DNA of 64,000 bases, from the NCBI RefSeq assembly GCF_964204645.1, contig NC_134027.1, positions 9,226,485 to 9,290,484 of the forward strand, given 5' to 3'. Below, piece by piece: positions 1 to 12,896 of this stretch. The notes under the pieces are model-generated. The model had not been told where the DNA came from. It was given only the letters and a program-made list of their open reading frames with translations, and searched no databases. The stretch is from Tubulanus polymorphus. Taxonomy: Eukaryota; Nemertea; Palaeonemertea; Tubulaniformes; Tubulanidae. Position numbers and translations under genes: made by a program. Position 1 is the first letter of the stretch. Every line of letters starts with the position of its first letter.

Positions 1-2575
1 AAATACAAAATGACGAAAACTCACCCTTTTCAGAAAGAAATTTTTTTTTCTATTATTCGAAAATCGATTTCGAGATGAAGTATTTCAAGATCGAAGCGAC
101 AAGAAATTCGCGGGCTGCTAACACTATTCTAGAAAAGACCATACCTATATCGTGAAGATACTATCAAATTGCTGATAAATCTAGTATAGTAGTCTAGCAT
201 CATGTTCCGAAATTCAGAACGATCCTGAATCGGTCTCTTCGGTCGGTCTAAAATGAAACGTACAAATTTGGAACGAACTTTGGTCCGTTCCAAATTGTAA
301 CGGACCAGATTTAGTGCGAACGCGGCTTTGGTTTATCATTTAGATCAGTGACGGGAATGGTTGAGGCTGTACATTGTGCCTCGTGATATTCGACTAGGCG
401 TCAGTAGATTGTCCCAAGGCATATCTGTTAACTAGAAATTATTGTCAATCTTTCAATTGACGATCATTATTTTGTTAATCGTGCTGGCCTTAATGTTCTC
501 GCATTTCTCAGCCTCCAAGAAAAAAAAACTTATCAAAATCGTTGGAATGGAATAAGTGTGTGTGACCATCTTAACAATCGAAAATTCAAAGAACCAGAGC
601 TCAAAGCACATCTTCGTTCGATGGCGGTAAACGAAGAAAATATTAGGTTTAAAAGTAGCCAGCGAAGGCTTCCCATGAAGCACACAATTGAATCTAAGGC
701 GTTGACCTTCACCTGATATGTCATCACCCCAGTCAATAATGCATCGAGGTCTCCGTGAGCAATTCCTTTGGTCGATCGAGCGTCCTGAATTCGCAACGAA
801 ACTCTCTCGTTTATTGAAAAGCAAGGCTGCCCCAATAACGCGCAAGTAGCAATAATGAGATAATCTAAAGTTCCTGCCAATAATTGACTTTTCCTATCGA
901 GCACATTAATGTTTTTTATGTTCGTTTTTCACTTTCGCTTCTTGATTTAGCAGCCTTGACATCGGTCCTCGATAAATTGGTGATAGAATTTCGTACTATA
1001 TAAAACTCGTGTTCGGCTGGAAGTATTTGCTTTGTCATTTCAACTGCCGATTCAATAAGCAGAACTCTCATGTTCGGTTTACTGAGTGATTAAGAAATTG
1101 TCGCGCATGCTGTGCGCAAACGCCAATGGTGTTTATCAGTGAAGTGTTCACCTTATTACTCGAATCAACATGGTGCTCGATATCCGAAACAGGGTCTAAT
1201 TCGCTGGTTAGCGCTTCAAGATTTGAAAAGTCAGGAACAATGGAAATCAACTCCTCATTATAGTATTTGACACGGTTTTGATCTTAGGATTCATCGACTT
1301 TTTCTATATACAGGGAACAGAATATTCATTAGGGTGGTATGTATGGTGTGGCAAGACATTTCAATCGAGCTGAGCTTTTTTTCAACCACTTGATTATAGA
1401 CTTTTCAAAGAAAGTCTCAATGCATTTAGCATAGAAAATGAGAAATAAAGATAAAATGTCATGAAGGGTTGGAATTTTCAGGAATGCAAAATCCCATAAG
1501 CGAACGCCAGATCGAATGGCCGTTGTAACCTTTGTCAGGCTGAGCAGATCGAATATTGAACATTTTTTATGCGTAAGATCATATTTTCCAATATCATACT
1601 TCTAATCGATCTTTGAATGGCTTCCCTTCAATGAAAGCGGGTTTTGACTAATGTTTCTGCTGAGACGATCAAAAGAGATTCGACCAAAACAGATCGACTT
1701 TGTTGTCACCAACGTATTTGGTATTTTTGAAGGCGCAATCGCGTAGACGCCCTTTGGTTTCTCGGTAAATAAAATAAATTTTCCACCGTTAGAATTAAAA
1801 AAATATTCTCGTCTTATCAAAGGGTAAATAATATTGTGAATAATCGATTATACCTTTCTTCATGGCATTTCAGGACTTTTTATCAGTTTTAATTTATCGA
1901 AGATGAAAATAATACGGAATTGATCTATCTGTCAGCTTGGGTAAAATAAAAGGTATAAAGACGTGACATTAAAGTGTGTTCGATGCGTCCGATTGGGATG
2001 GCTCCATTCTATGATGATCAAATGCCAAAATTCTTCATCTTACAAGTTGATAAATCGAGTTGTAAAGGTCAAAGGTTTAAGTGCGCACGTCTTATGTGTG
2101 GAAGGATTAATGATGTTTTCAGACGAAAGCAAAATATTCAAATCGATTTGATCGTTTCTACGGAGCCCTGAAAGTAACATGGCGAATAATGTGTTTTTTT
2201 CGTTCGAAAGCAAACCATTAGTTTGAATCTGTTGAAACGACATGTTAAGGTGTGGGCAATGCGTACAGCGTCTTATATCCGAGTGTACAAAATTCTTAAT
2301 TTTCGACCGTAATAAAATCTTCTATCTTGCAGTCCAATATCTGATCGCTGATTGTCAAGCCGTGCTGAAAATAATCACATTTCGTTGCGTTTCCGACAGC
2401 AATCAGCGCTTCACACGTAGAAAATAGTCAGTCAAGGGTACATCCACGGGTAGTCTTTTTGAAGGTGATATGAATTAATAGATGCGCCGCACATCGGGAT
2501 TCATATGTGCACCGAAATAAAACACACCTACGGGTTCTATGTCTCATATTCGCTCGTCGTCGCTGGGAAACAGTT
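1..2575. other. No gene recognised
   Basis: AT-rich sequence with only short incidental frames. A small hairpin (TTGGAACG / CGTTCCAA) occurs near 268-295. Confidence 0.6.
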
Positions 2576-3102
2576 TAGACGGGCACCAAAGACCAACTTT
2601 TTGGCACTTGCGTTCAACAGAGATACCATATGGACAAATTTGGTATCATTCGAAAGCTTTGCATCTTGGCTTCGGGAATTGATATCCATTTCCATGGAAA
2701 CTGGTGCAATTTCCATAGAAACGGATACCAAGGCAACCAATACCTAATTTGATTTCATAGATAGAAATCCTTTAAAAAGTATGTAGCTCCTAAACCAAGG
2801 TCCTAAGTAGCCCGCTATTACACTAATTTTAGGTTTTCGTGTATGGGCTTTCATTTGGTAACATTTTTTTTTATTTTGTCGGTCCCTATACAAGAAACTG
2901 GGGTAGTGGGCTTAAATCTCAAAGAAGTCAATGAATGAATCGAATCAATCATGTCACTTTCTATGTGCTGATACTTTGAACGATTCGTGTCTGCAATGAA
3001 GCAGGGGGTCGGGTCTTTATTTCGAGGTTTATTGTTTGTGGTATCTCTGTTGAACGGAACTTAATTTCTAGAGGACTTTTTTGTACTTTGGTGCCCGTCT
3101 AG
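2576..3102. mobile_element. Fold-back element with inverted arms
   Basis: The left arm (2576-2630, TAGACGGGCACCAAAG ... TTCAACAGAGATACCA) is repeated inverted at 3039-3102 with moderate divergence. The roughly 410-base centre has no coding capacity I recognise. It is probably a non-autonomous DNA transposon. Confidence 0.5.
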
Positions 3103-3629
3103 TTGTTTTGTCCTTAAATCAACGCATACGCCATTCAAATAAAAAGAAGACAGGACTGAAAGCAATATTGGCTGAGCGACAGTATAGCTAATGCCAAGGC
3201 CTCAAAATCTCAGAATGATAAAAAATCAACGTTATTGTAAGCACGTTGTGAAAACAACAAGTTTGAAAACAACTGAAAAGTTGACTCAGTGAGTTCAACT
3301 GGTTGTTTTCAAAAATATCGGTATAGGATATTTCATATTTTGTAAAATACATTGCGACCATATGTATATATCTTTTTACTCAATCAGGCACCTTCATACC
3401 TTAGTGAACTACTACATATCCATTACCCTGCACGACTAACCAGACGTTCTTCAGAAATCCGATTCATTGACCCTTTTTATCGCGCAGAGTCTGATGGAAT
3501 AGTTGGCCAAAACATTCATCATTTGAGGTTTTTAAATCATCGGCTAAACTAATTCTATATCTGAAACTGTGTCAGTTTTATCTATTGTTGAGATTGTTTT
3601 TATTGTAAAGCGCTTTTTAGAAATGAATT

Positions 3630-3736
<107 letters not shown>

Positions 3737-6700
3737 TATTATTATCATTATTATTAGTATTATCATCTCGTCTGGATGAATGCTGTCTTTCTAATATATG
3801 AAGAGAACAGTGATTATGATCGACTTTCCAATTTTCTATATTTCATTACGACGAGCATTCGTCGTGTTTTCCTTTGAGTGGACGTTTTTCTGTACTGTCA
3901 TTATTTCCTTCCAAATGTAAACGAGCTAACTCTGTCCACGATTCTTGATTTATGTATACGTTAATGTGTGAGCGGCAGCAGACGGGCGAGATTAATGGCG
4001 AAATATCACGAACGTGCGTGACCCTCCGGAAGCCTATCGGCGCAAGGTGTGAACCCCGAAATACGTCTTTTCAAAACCGTAGAGATTTGTATAAGTATGG
4101 TTTATTTACTAAGTAGCTTTGAGGCCTTGCATCAATCTTGGTCCTCCTGACAACGAAGGCATGCAATTACCTTCGCAACGACAGACAATTGTCTCAACTA
4201 TATACCATAGTGCAAACGGGCTAGGAGATCTACTCGCAGACAAGTGAAAAAATGCAAATCTGGTAAATTCCTTAACTCTCTAGAAACCCATGAATTCTTC
4301 ATTACTTTTATTGGATCTACACGTACGAGGACATATCGATGAGGAGCTTTGGAACATCTAGAAAACTCTTATCATCTTTCTCATCGTCCAAATTGACTGG
4401 GGATTAGTTTATTTCAGCTGCCCGCTTTCCACCTGCAGTTTGAAGATATAAGAACATAACTAATCGTAATATCCTAGATATTTTTAGGGAGTGCAGTAAA
4501 GAGCGTACATACAACAATAATCGGAAAACCTGATTGAAATGTAAGAAAATGATGTACGTACCACGAGAAAACTCTAAATCCTCGAAACCATAATTGCAAT
4601 GATTTTGTCAATATTCTTCTCGCTATAAGGCGTTAACAGTCCTAGCTACGCATACACTCTGTCGATGCAACCTTCTGGCCACGCGTCTAAGTCTTAGTAA
4701 TTACATAAAGTAAATCAACGGTAATCTATAAAACACTATAGCAATTTAGCAAACGAAACAGTCGCGCGTATGGATTCGTCGAATTGAAATGTCACTAAAA
4801 TGTCAATCCGAAAAGTGGCTCTAGTCGAAATTAGTCTAGTATGAAAATCATTAACTTGGGAAATGCTAAAATACACATTTTTATTTCTTTGAATAATTTC
4901 AAAGATAATTACTTTGGCGGTTTGGAACGGAATCTTCAATCAACACTATTGAAATTGAACGCGATTTAACACAAATAACCACCGGGATTAGGCGAGCTGC
5001 CACTAGTGTCAGGTTTTATCAATAAGTAATTTACGACAGTAATACAGTCATAATCCCGGCACCTGGAGCACGATAAACAGCAACATTTTGTGTCTTCCTC
5101 GATTCCGGCGTTATTAGTTATACCAAATACAGAATTAGTATTACTTACTGCTAAATCCTCGACGTGTCTGAATAAGACGTCTCTTAATGATGTTTATGTG
5201 AAGGAAACTCAAAGTCGTAACAAATCGGGTGAACATTTGAACTTTTTTCGAAAACTATTACGTAATTGCTTTTAACGCCCATTTGATGAGAATTTATTGC
5301 TGCTTCTAAACGATTGTTTATATTCATCGTTACCACTGCTTGAAGTAAAACCACCAAAAATAACAAAGAATAGATAACTAGAAAATCAACCTGAAAGTTT
5401 TTCTGGTGCAAGATAACATATACTATGTATTGCTTAATATTGTGGCGACAATAGATGATATGATACAAATAATGTATATTTATCAATAAATTTAATTGGA
5501 ATTTTCATACTTCAACAATTGAATTGAATTGATTTGAATTACAAAATCAACGCCTATTTTCACAACTGCTACTTTGAAAATAAGTCAAAAACAGAATCTA
5601 GAAAGAGCGTATCACATCGCAATATAAGCGTCAGTTTCCTCAGACCAGAGGACAATTTTGACGAAGCAAAACACGACGTCACACGTGAATTCACGCCATA
5701 CGCCTCTCAAAAGAACTCGCGACTATCGGTTCTTCATTTGACTGAATGTTCTCTTGTGTGTTCTATCGTAATAAATCTTAAACGATTGCACGCCGAATAC
5801 CAATCGAATGAACGTTATCGCATACGCGAATTGCCGTTTCAAAGTGCTATTAAGTTCAAGGAATTTAAATACTAAGCTAGTCATACGGCGAAGTGTTACG
5901 CGTTTCTCTGTTGATTAAACTCCGTTGATTTTCTCGGTACGGCCTTCAAAACCATGAATCGTTGTCAGCGTGTGTTGCACAGTATCAACCCGATTATTGA
6001 GAATAAAGAATATCTTCAGTATATTAACCATGCTTCGCGATTCAAATGCTTCGTCTCGTTATCGAAAAAGATGATCGATTTTGTTTACGTGACTTCGTAA
6101 ATGTCGTAAGTAAATCGATTCGACGAGACTACTTGTCTATATCAACATGTTTCCGAAGTTCCACGAGTGACCTAAATGTGGTGATTCCATTTCTTGTTAT
6201 TTTGTAATGTCTACTAGTTATACTCCCCCAACGACGATACTACCCTCGGTGGTACTAAATAGCAGGTTTATTATTACTTAACTTCTATATTTGCTTGTAA
6301 TGATGATACGAAAAATTTAGGGCGTCTCCTCGGGTTACCCGTGTTTATTATGTTCGTATAATGATTATGATGGATGATAGACGAGGTTTGATTATTTATC
6401 TCTCACCCGAGACTCTTGCCATCATAACCAACAACATAGATTTCAGTTATTCGGAATATCTTTGATATTTTTGATTAGCTTCGGTGGGTAAAACGAATTC
6501 GTTTATTCAGTACAAGATTGCAGTAACGCAACAGCTTAGCATCAACGAATGGATTTGCGAACTTACTAATTACATAGTTTAAATGTTACCGGTGGAACAT
6601 TGTGTACAACGAGCTTGCCGGCAATCACCCAGCTATCCCACCAGGCTAATAACCACGCAAAAAATATACCGCGAACACAGATCCAACCAAAACTGGAATA

Positions 6701-6858
6701 AGACGATCGATATTGGTATGCAATTATTTCAAAAATTGCATCCGCAAATTCAGGAAGAAAAACCGAGGCCAATTTCAATAGAAAACTCCGCACATGTCCA
6801 TCAAGTGCTCCTCTCTTATTTCATATTTGATAAATATCAATAGTTATTTTCGAAAGGA

Positions 6859-7037
6859 TGTGCACTACGTCATCAATGTATCGGGGCTAGACTGGTTGCA
6901 ATTCAATGCAATTCAATATCGACATACTCAAATCCAAGATAACTTTATTGATCCTCAGTATTATACAATTTATATTTTGTTATTGATTGTCAATAATAAG
7001 CAATATACGCGTTATTTTTTGAGGCGTCAATAAACTT
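6859..7037 (-). repeat. Dispersed repeat, family with TTGATGACGTAGTGCAC, partial copy
   Basis: On the minus strand it follows the order of the copies at 19214 and 48085: GACGCCT, ATATTG, GACAATCAATA, GAGGATCAATAAAGTTA, CCAGTCTAGCCC, then TTGATGACGTAGTGCAC. Confidence 0.6.
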
Positions 7038-8170
7038 TCGAATTAAATTTCTTGTTAGGTTCCCGGATCAAGATATAATCGTTTACGAGCCTCCACGATG
7101 CATACTAGGTTTACCTGTCTATTCGATGTTCGGTAAATGGTTCTCATTGATATATCACAATTGATTCGTTTCAGAGAAAAGTCGATTCGATATCAATTGA
7201 AATGACAAACTAAGCGCACCTTGCAACAAATATAATCCTCGATTGCCACGGTAGCGTTGCAGGTTCCGCATTCGAATTCTATAAAAGATCGAATCGTCGG
7301 CAGTTAATTTTCAACAGACGGACAACGTGACATTTTCACGAAAACAACTTCAAGACATGATATCAACTGAATGCTGGTTCGTGATAGACATCACGCAGTG
7401 ATATTTTTTATGTCGTAAGCTTTGGGCGAGTGGACGATATTTTTGATGATTTGATGCGACCTCGATCGCGATGGTATCAACAGCAGTTTTGTTGACAACT
7501 TTGCCGCGAATTTCATCCGACCGATGCTTCGTTGGAGATGTGACCGGAGGGCCAATCGGGTCGACGTGTCGCACGCGATCGTTCACCCGCTGTTAGATTA
7601 ATTGGCGATGGTCTATCCAGCAGACAAATTAACGCCACGAGAAGACAGTGGGGGTGAGACAAATTCAATGTAGAAGATTTATCATTAAGACACAAAGTTG
7701 TCTTACATTTACAGCAAGTGACACTAATGTGTTTAAAGAAGTCGATGGTTTCTTGCTTTGAAAACTGTCGGATGGCTAATGCCGACAAATCCAGAAAACG
7801 GATTTTGTGGCTTTGTGACCGACGTGTCGGAACGACGTGACAAGATGGCTCCGGCAGACTGTGTATGATTGACATTCGGGGAAAATGTCGAGGAAAGTTT
7901 GAAACTTATCCCAGTTGTCGTGTTCTCAAAAGATCTATGCGTTTGTGATAAGTATTCATTTCGCGTTAAGATGGCGTAAAGCGGTACATTATCACTGATT
8001 TAATGTTAGTCGCCTTTTCTCCCAGAAAGATATTGCTCGATATCGACGAACGATTTTAATACCAAACAAAAAAGCAAAGAATGAGCTCTTAAATTGCATT
8101 TATTGTTGTTTTCGTATTTTCATAACATTTGATGACTGCAAAAATCCATGTTGATGAAACGCAATGATTA

Positions 8171-8530
8171 CCATTACTAGAATAGGGTAGTTTCCAGTTA
8201 CCAGACGCCATTTTGAGGCGGCCCAGAGGGTCCCGTATTGTTGGACAGATTCTAAATTTTTTTACAATAAAACTTTCAGCGCGATTTTTTGGTGTCCCTT
8301 TTGTCACAAAAATCTAAGTTACGTATCGTTAAAAAGGGGACCATTTATATTTTCTGATGGTGTTCATTTTCATTTCTCTCGGTTGCAACAATCGGACACA
8401 GTTATGGACGACAATAGATCGCGCTAAAGGCTTTAAATGTAAAAAAAAATTGTTAAAATCTGTCCAACAATGCGAGACCCTCGGGGCCGCCTCAAAATGG
8501 TGGCTGGAAACTGGAAACTATAAGTATCCA
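8171..8530. mobile_element. Fold-back MITE-like element with arms of about 130 bases
   Basis: The arms at 8171-8300 and 8402-8530 are inverted copies, sharing for example CCATTTTGAGGCGGCCC, ATTGTTGGACAGATT and GCGCGAT. They surround a loop of about 100 bases. Short open frames across it are incidental. Confidence 0.65.
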
Positions 8531-11500
8531 TTATCGTATCGTATCAATATGTAACCGTTTCACCTCGGGGCACGGGCACAGCTTAACGAATTGATGGATG
8601 CGGGGATATCAAATTCTGAATTTCATAAACTGTTGAATTTAGATTCCATTTTGACGTACGCACATTTCTGAAAATGTAATGTTGAAGTGTAAATGCCAGC
8701 GTAAGAATCCTCCCGGGGAAAAGAATATGTACTCGGCATGCGCATCACGCTAGTACAAATGAACTTAATCAACAGGCGTAAATAACAACCGAGTTGTCTT
8801 TCACAGCGAACCACAATGTAAGATGAACCTTATTACTACAGGAAAAATGCTACTTTCTCTCCTTCTCTGTTACACTCGGGATTGTATATATTATTTGATT
8901 TTGTATATACATTCCGGCAGCCGATGAATCGTATCTCCCTTCCGTTTGTCGTAGTTATACTTAATTTTGTGATATCAGGTGTCTCTGCAGAATGTGATTA
9001 AACTGACGTAGGATGGAAATAGTTTAGTCATTTTGTGGCGGATTGATAATTAGTCCACCGAGGCTTTTAATAACGCATGTCGGCGAGATCTCGAAAAATA
9101 ATGTACATATTATAATCAGGATGATTACGTATTACCAAAATAATTGAAAATCATAATCGTTAGTACAACATTAGAATTTCAATTTATGATTACATTTGTG
9201 CCGGTATAGGCCTTTCACCTTGAATGAATGATTTATGACTGGCATGTTCCGTATATAAAGGCCATGGAGGAGTTCAAGGAGTTTGAATAGAACAATCGTA
9301 ATGTCCAAAGTCAGATTTTCGAACAGTAAAACCAAGTTCATTTTATATGAATTATTCACCGCGCAACCGGTGTTGACGTGGCTTTTCCGTCTGGTTTTGG
9401 GGTATTTCGGTGACTTTCCTTCATACACCATGGCCGTTATTAACTTCACCGCAGTCCACGCGAAAGCGCGGCCTTCTCTTTAATAGGATACCGAGAAAAT
9501 GAATATACTTCAAAGCGAAAATTAATCATTTCCGTTGTCATCAAAACCGGCTTCCATTCACCATGACATCAACGATGAACGTGGGTTCTAAGGCTTCTAT
9601 TATAGTTCAACGTTGATTCAACGTTGAACGTTGATTCGTTTTCCTCTAAAGTGTAGACAGCAATCTAACGGATCTACGTGCGCGCGTTGACGATGGATTT
9701 CTAGTTTTCAAATGTTTTCAAGTGACGTTTTTAATGAGAAGCGTTTTAAAACGAACATTTTGTCTGGCAGATTTCAAAGAAAACAACAGCGGCGGCATTG
9801 CTGCAATGTTTGACGTTCGCACTATGCAATTTAATCATCGCTGATTCGGCGAACAATGAGCTTTTCATTCTTCGAAAATCAAATGATTCTACCGAAAATA
9901 ATAATTGGAAACTTTCTCCGATGTTTTTTACATTCGATAAACTATTTTTGCGTATTTTCTATAGTCAACATGGAAGTCGTTAAAGATACTTTTAAGATAT
10001 GCAATTCGATGGTTTTTTGGTTCAGGTTGTTGTTTCAGGCAATCTCGATGACGATGTCTAATGATCCAGGCGAACTTCGGTTTTCGTAGCTAGTCGACTA
10101 GAGGTCGGAACTAATTTCCATTTCAATGTTCCAATTTTCTTGACCTCTCAAGAGCTTTTGACATCCTGAACCACAAAAGTCTACTTAGAAAGCTCGAACA
10201 CTGCGGTATATTCAAGGAACAGCCTTAAATTGTAATAACCGAACGCACTATAGTTCGGTCGTAAACTATTTTAACTATAGGTCCGAACTACAGCGACCGT
10301 GCCCAATCCCTCGGTCGACTATTTCCAGACCGGTCCGACTAACTGGCATTCGGTTTTACTTTTAACCGATACAAAAAAGACACGAACACAACATGGTAGA
10401 AGGCTTCGGAAAACCTTTGCTAGTCATTAAGAACCCATCTATGTGAAAAGGGAAAGTGGATGAAACTGTACTTTACTAAACATTAAAGGTAGAATATGAT
10501 TTCATCAACCATCCATACGGATAAGACATCTGAACTTTTGGCCATTGGCTTTCTAGATAGGCATAGTTCACCAACGTTATTGATCAGACGTCTCACTATA
10601 TTAAACTCAAACAAATACTCTGTTTCGCTGCTAACGCTGTGTTGACTTTGACTTTTCGCACGAAAGAACAAATTATATGAATGCCAAAGCGCAAGTCCTT
10701 CAATGTCAAAGCGATCCACGTCACATAAACCCTGGCCGATTACAGAATTACATCATCTTTACTGTATTTACCTCGTATTTATTTACCTTGTACAATATTC
10801 TATCGTCAAAGGAAACAGCGCAAAAAAACAATGTTTCTTTTTTCGCGAAACCATTAAAAAATGTGGAGTTTAAGATGTTTTTGTGCGGAGTTTCTAGAGC
10901 TTTGGAATAACATACCGAGGTTGCGCAATGCGTAATACAAAATGACAGTTATCCAAACACACGACCTTAGCCTGTCGAAGATGCTTTATTCATTGCGACT
11001 TCCATTTTCACAGCCTTTCGATGTTAACGGAAGCTTGAGAAACACGATATGTGCAACAAATCATTTATCAGACATCACAGGCAGAGCTCGTTTGCAAAAT
11101 CATCCACCATTATCACGTTACATATCGCATGAGTCCATGCAGTAAAAGCCAAAAATGACAAAATCAACGGTACGATATTGGAGATACTGATCTGGTAAAT
11201 GCGCTCTTCGAGATATCTGTGCAACGAGACCGTTGTTGTATCCGTCGGAACTTTTTTAAGCGTAACGAAAGACGCACAAAAACGTACTTAATTTACTAGT
11301 GGTCTCTCGGTGTCGTGTGGAGAGAGACGCAAATATCAGTCTCATTTGTCAACATCGATCGACCGCTGTTGTATTCATCTCTAATTACAAACATCGTCTG
11401 TCAAAACAACGAATCTCTTACCGCCATCGATTGGCCGCCAACGACCTTGAAATGAACGGCAGAAAAATCGACAAAATTTACAATCGAAGATGTATGGCAA

Positions 11501-12653
11501 AAAGAATGCTGCGTGATCGGTATTCTACCCTTGAGCCGTTATGATACGTACATTGGAATAATTGTATTGCTTTGGAATGATTAATTAGTGGCCGTTTCAC
11601 CCCGGCGATAACGTGTTTTCAATTGACTTCAAGTCGTTCCCTCTCTTCCTCTTCCTCGTCTTTATTTTACTCTCTCTCCTCCCTCTTTCTAGAAACTCCC
11701 TGTCGATAGCACTTAATACCCGGATGCCTAAAAACCATTAATAATCCATCAGCACTGCTCTAGGTAGGAATTTGAATGCGATAATCTTTTTCTATAATGA
11801 CATTTCTATTTACGTGACGCGATTTCTATAACGGGGGGATCGTATTGCGTGTACAACATTGTTGAGAAAAACGATGAAATTTGATAACGTTCTCAATCAC
11901 AGATTCAAGAAATTCTACGTATGAGATCGAGTGGGCTCACTATCAGTTTTCCAGCGCTCTATTTTAGTACAACATTTTGCACTTTTCACTTCGTATGGTA
12001 AATCGATTGGATGATGAAATAATTTCAGCTAATGGTGATATTGAGGTGGATTAGAAATGTATCCAGTTTAGTGCACTAGAAAGAGACCAATAGGCGCGGA
12101 TTCAGACAGTAGTACAAAGAGCCACATGTTACCGTCGTGAAAGTTTCGTGCCCTTGAACTTACTTGGTGATTGCACATAAACCATGACATTTTCGAAGTT
12201 TTGGGGTTTTTCGTGGATTATGCCCTTAAAATAATGTTTTGCTACACTCTACAGTTGATCTTAGAACTTCCCATGACCAACACAAATGATAGCGGAAATG
12301 TCGATAGATGGATATCAGAATTTCCTATTCTCTTACTCAAATAAATATATTATAATCTTTGACTGCAGTATCTCTTCACTGCAGCCGATTCCCGTGAACG
12401 CTTTTCGATCAACTCAGATTCGCATCGCGTAAACTCTAATTAAACAGTGTCTTCGCTGAGATTCAATTAGATGTCTAGATGCTTTAAAAAGCTCATGTTC
12501 TATCGAGTGGAATTACGGAGATAAGACTTTACGCGAGACTCAGTCGCATTGTCGAAGACGAAGGTCAAATAGCGTTAAGAGCTTCGTCGTTTGCTTTTCG
12601 ACACGTCACATGAACGGCACGGCCTATCGAATTAGAGGTCTAAACCGAAACAT
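8531..12653. other. No intact gene; RT fossil and simple sequence
   Basis: Contains the LINE RT fragment at 10133, a CAACGTTGA palindromic cluster near 9605-9640 and a pyrimidine-rich tract near 11638-11695. Confidence 0.6.
10133..10228 (+). pseudogene. Fossil fragment of a non-LTR (LINE) reverse transcriptase
   Basis: One frame reads FLDLSRAFD then ILNHKSLLRKLEHCGI and stops. This is the palm motif of Jockey/CR1/RTE-like LINE reverse transcriptases, containing the first catalytic Asp (F-x-D-LS-x-AFD). Nothing up- or downstream in this frame continues the domain, so it is a dead fragment of about 30 codons. The match is by motif recognition only. Confidence 0.55.
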
Positions 12654-12896
12654 TAGCCGCGATCACACGAGCATTTTTGGCCCGCGTCAAATTTGGCCCG
12701 ACCAAAAATGTCGGACCAGACCCGAGCCAAATGTTAGCACAGGTCAAAAATCATTGCGTGTGAATTGCAACTGGTTCCGGAACTGACTCACTTCGTTTTG
12801 TTTAAACATTGTTTAGTAGTGAGTGCTCTCTAATTTGACTTGGGCAAACTTGACTCGGGCCTCATCTGCGCCAAATCGTCGCTGTGATCGCGGCTA
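12654..12896. mobile_element. MITE-like element, family with ...GCATTTTTGGCCC ends
   Basis: The ends TAGCCGCGATCACA and TGTGATCGCGGCTA are perfect inverted repeats. The target duplication is ambiguous: TA within the ends, or ATT just outside. A diverged copy in the opposite orientation lies at 46746-46981 inside a METTL27-like intron. Confidence 0.65.
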
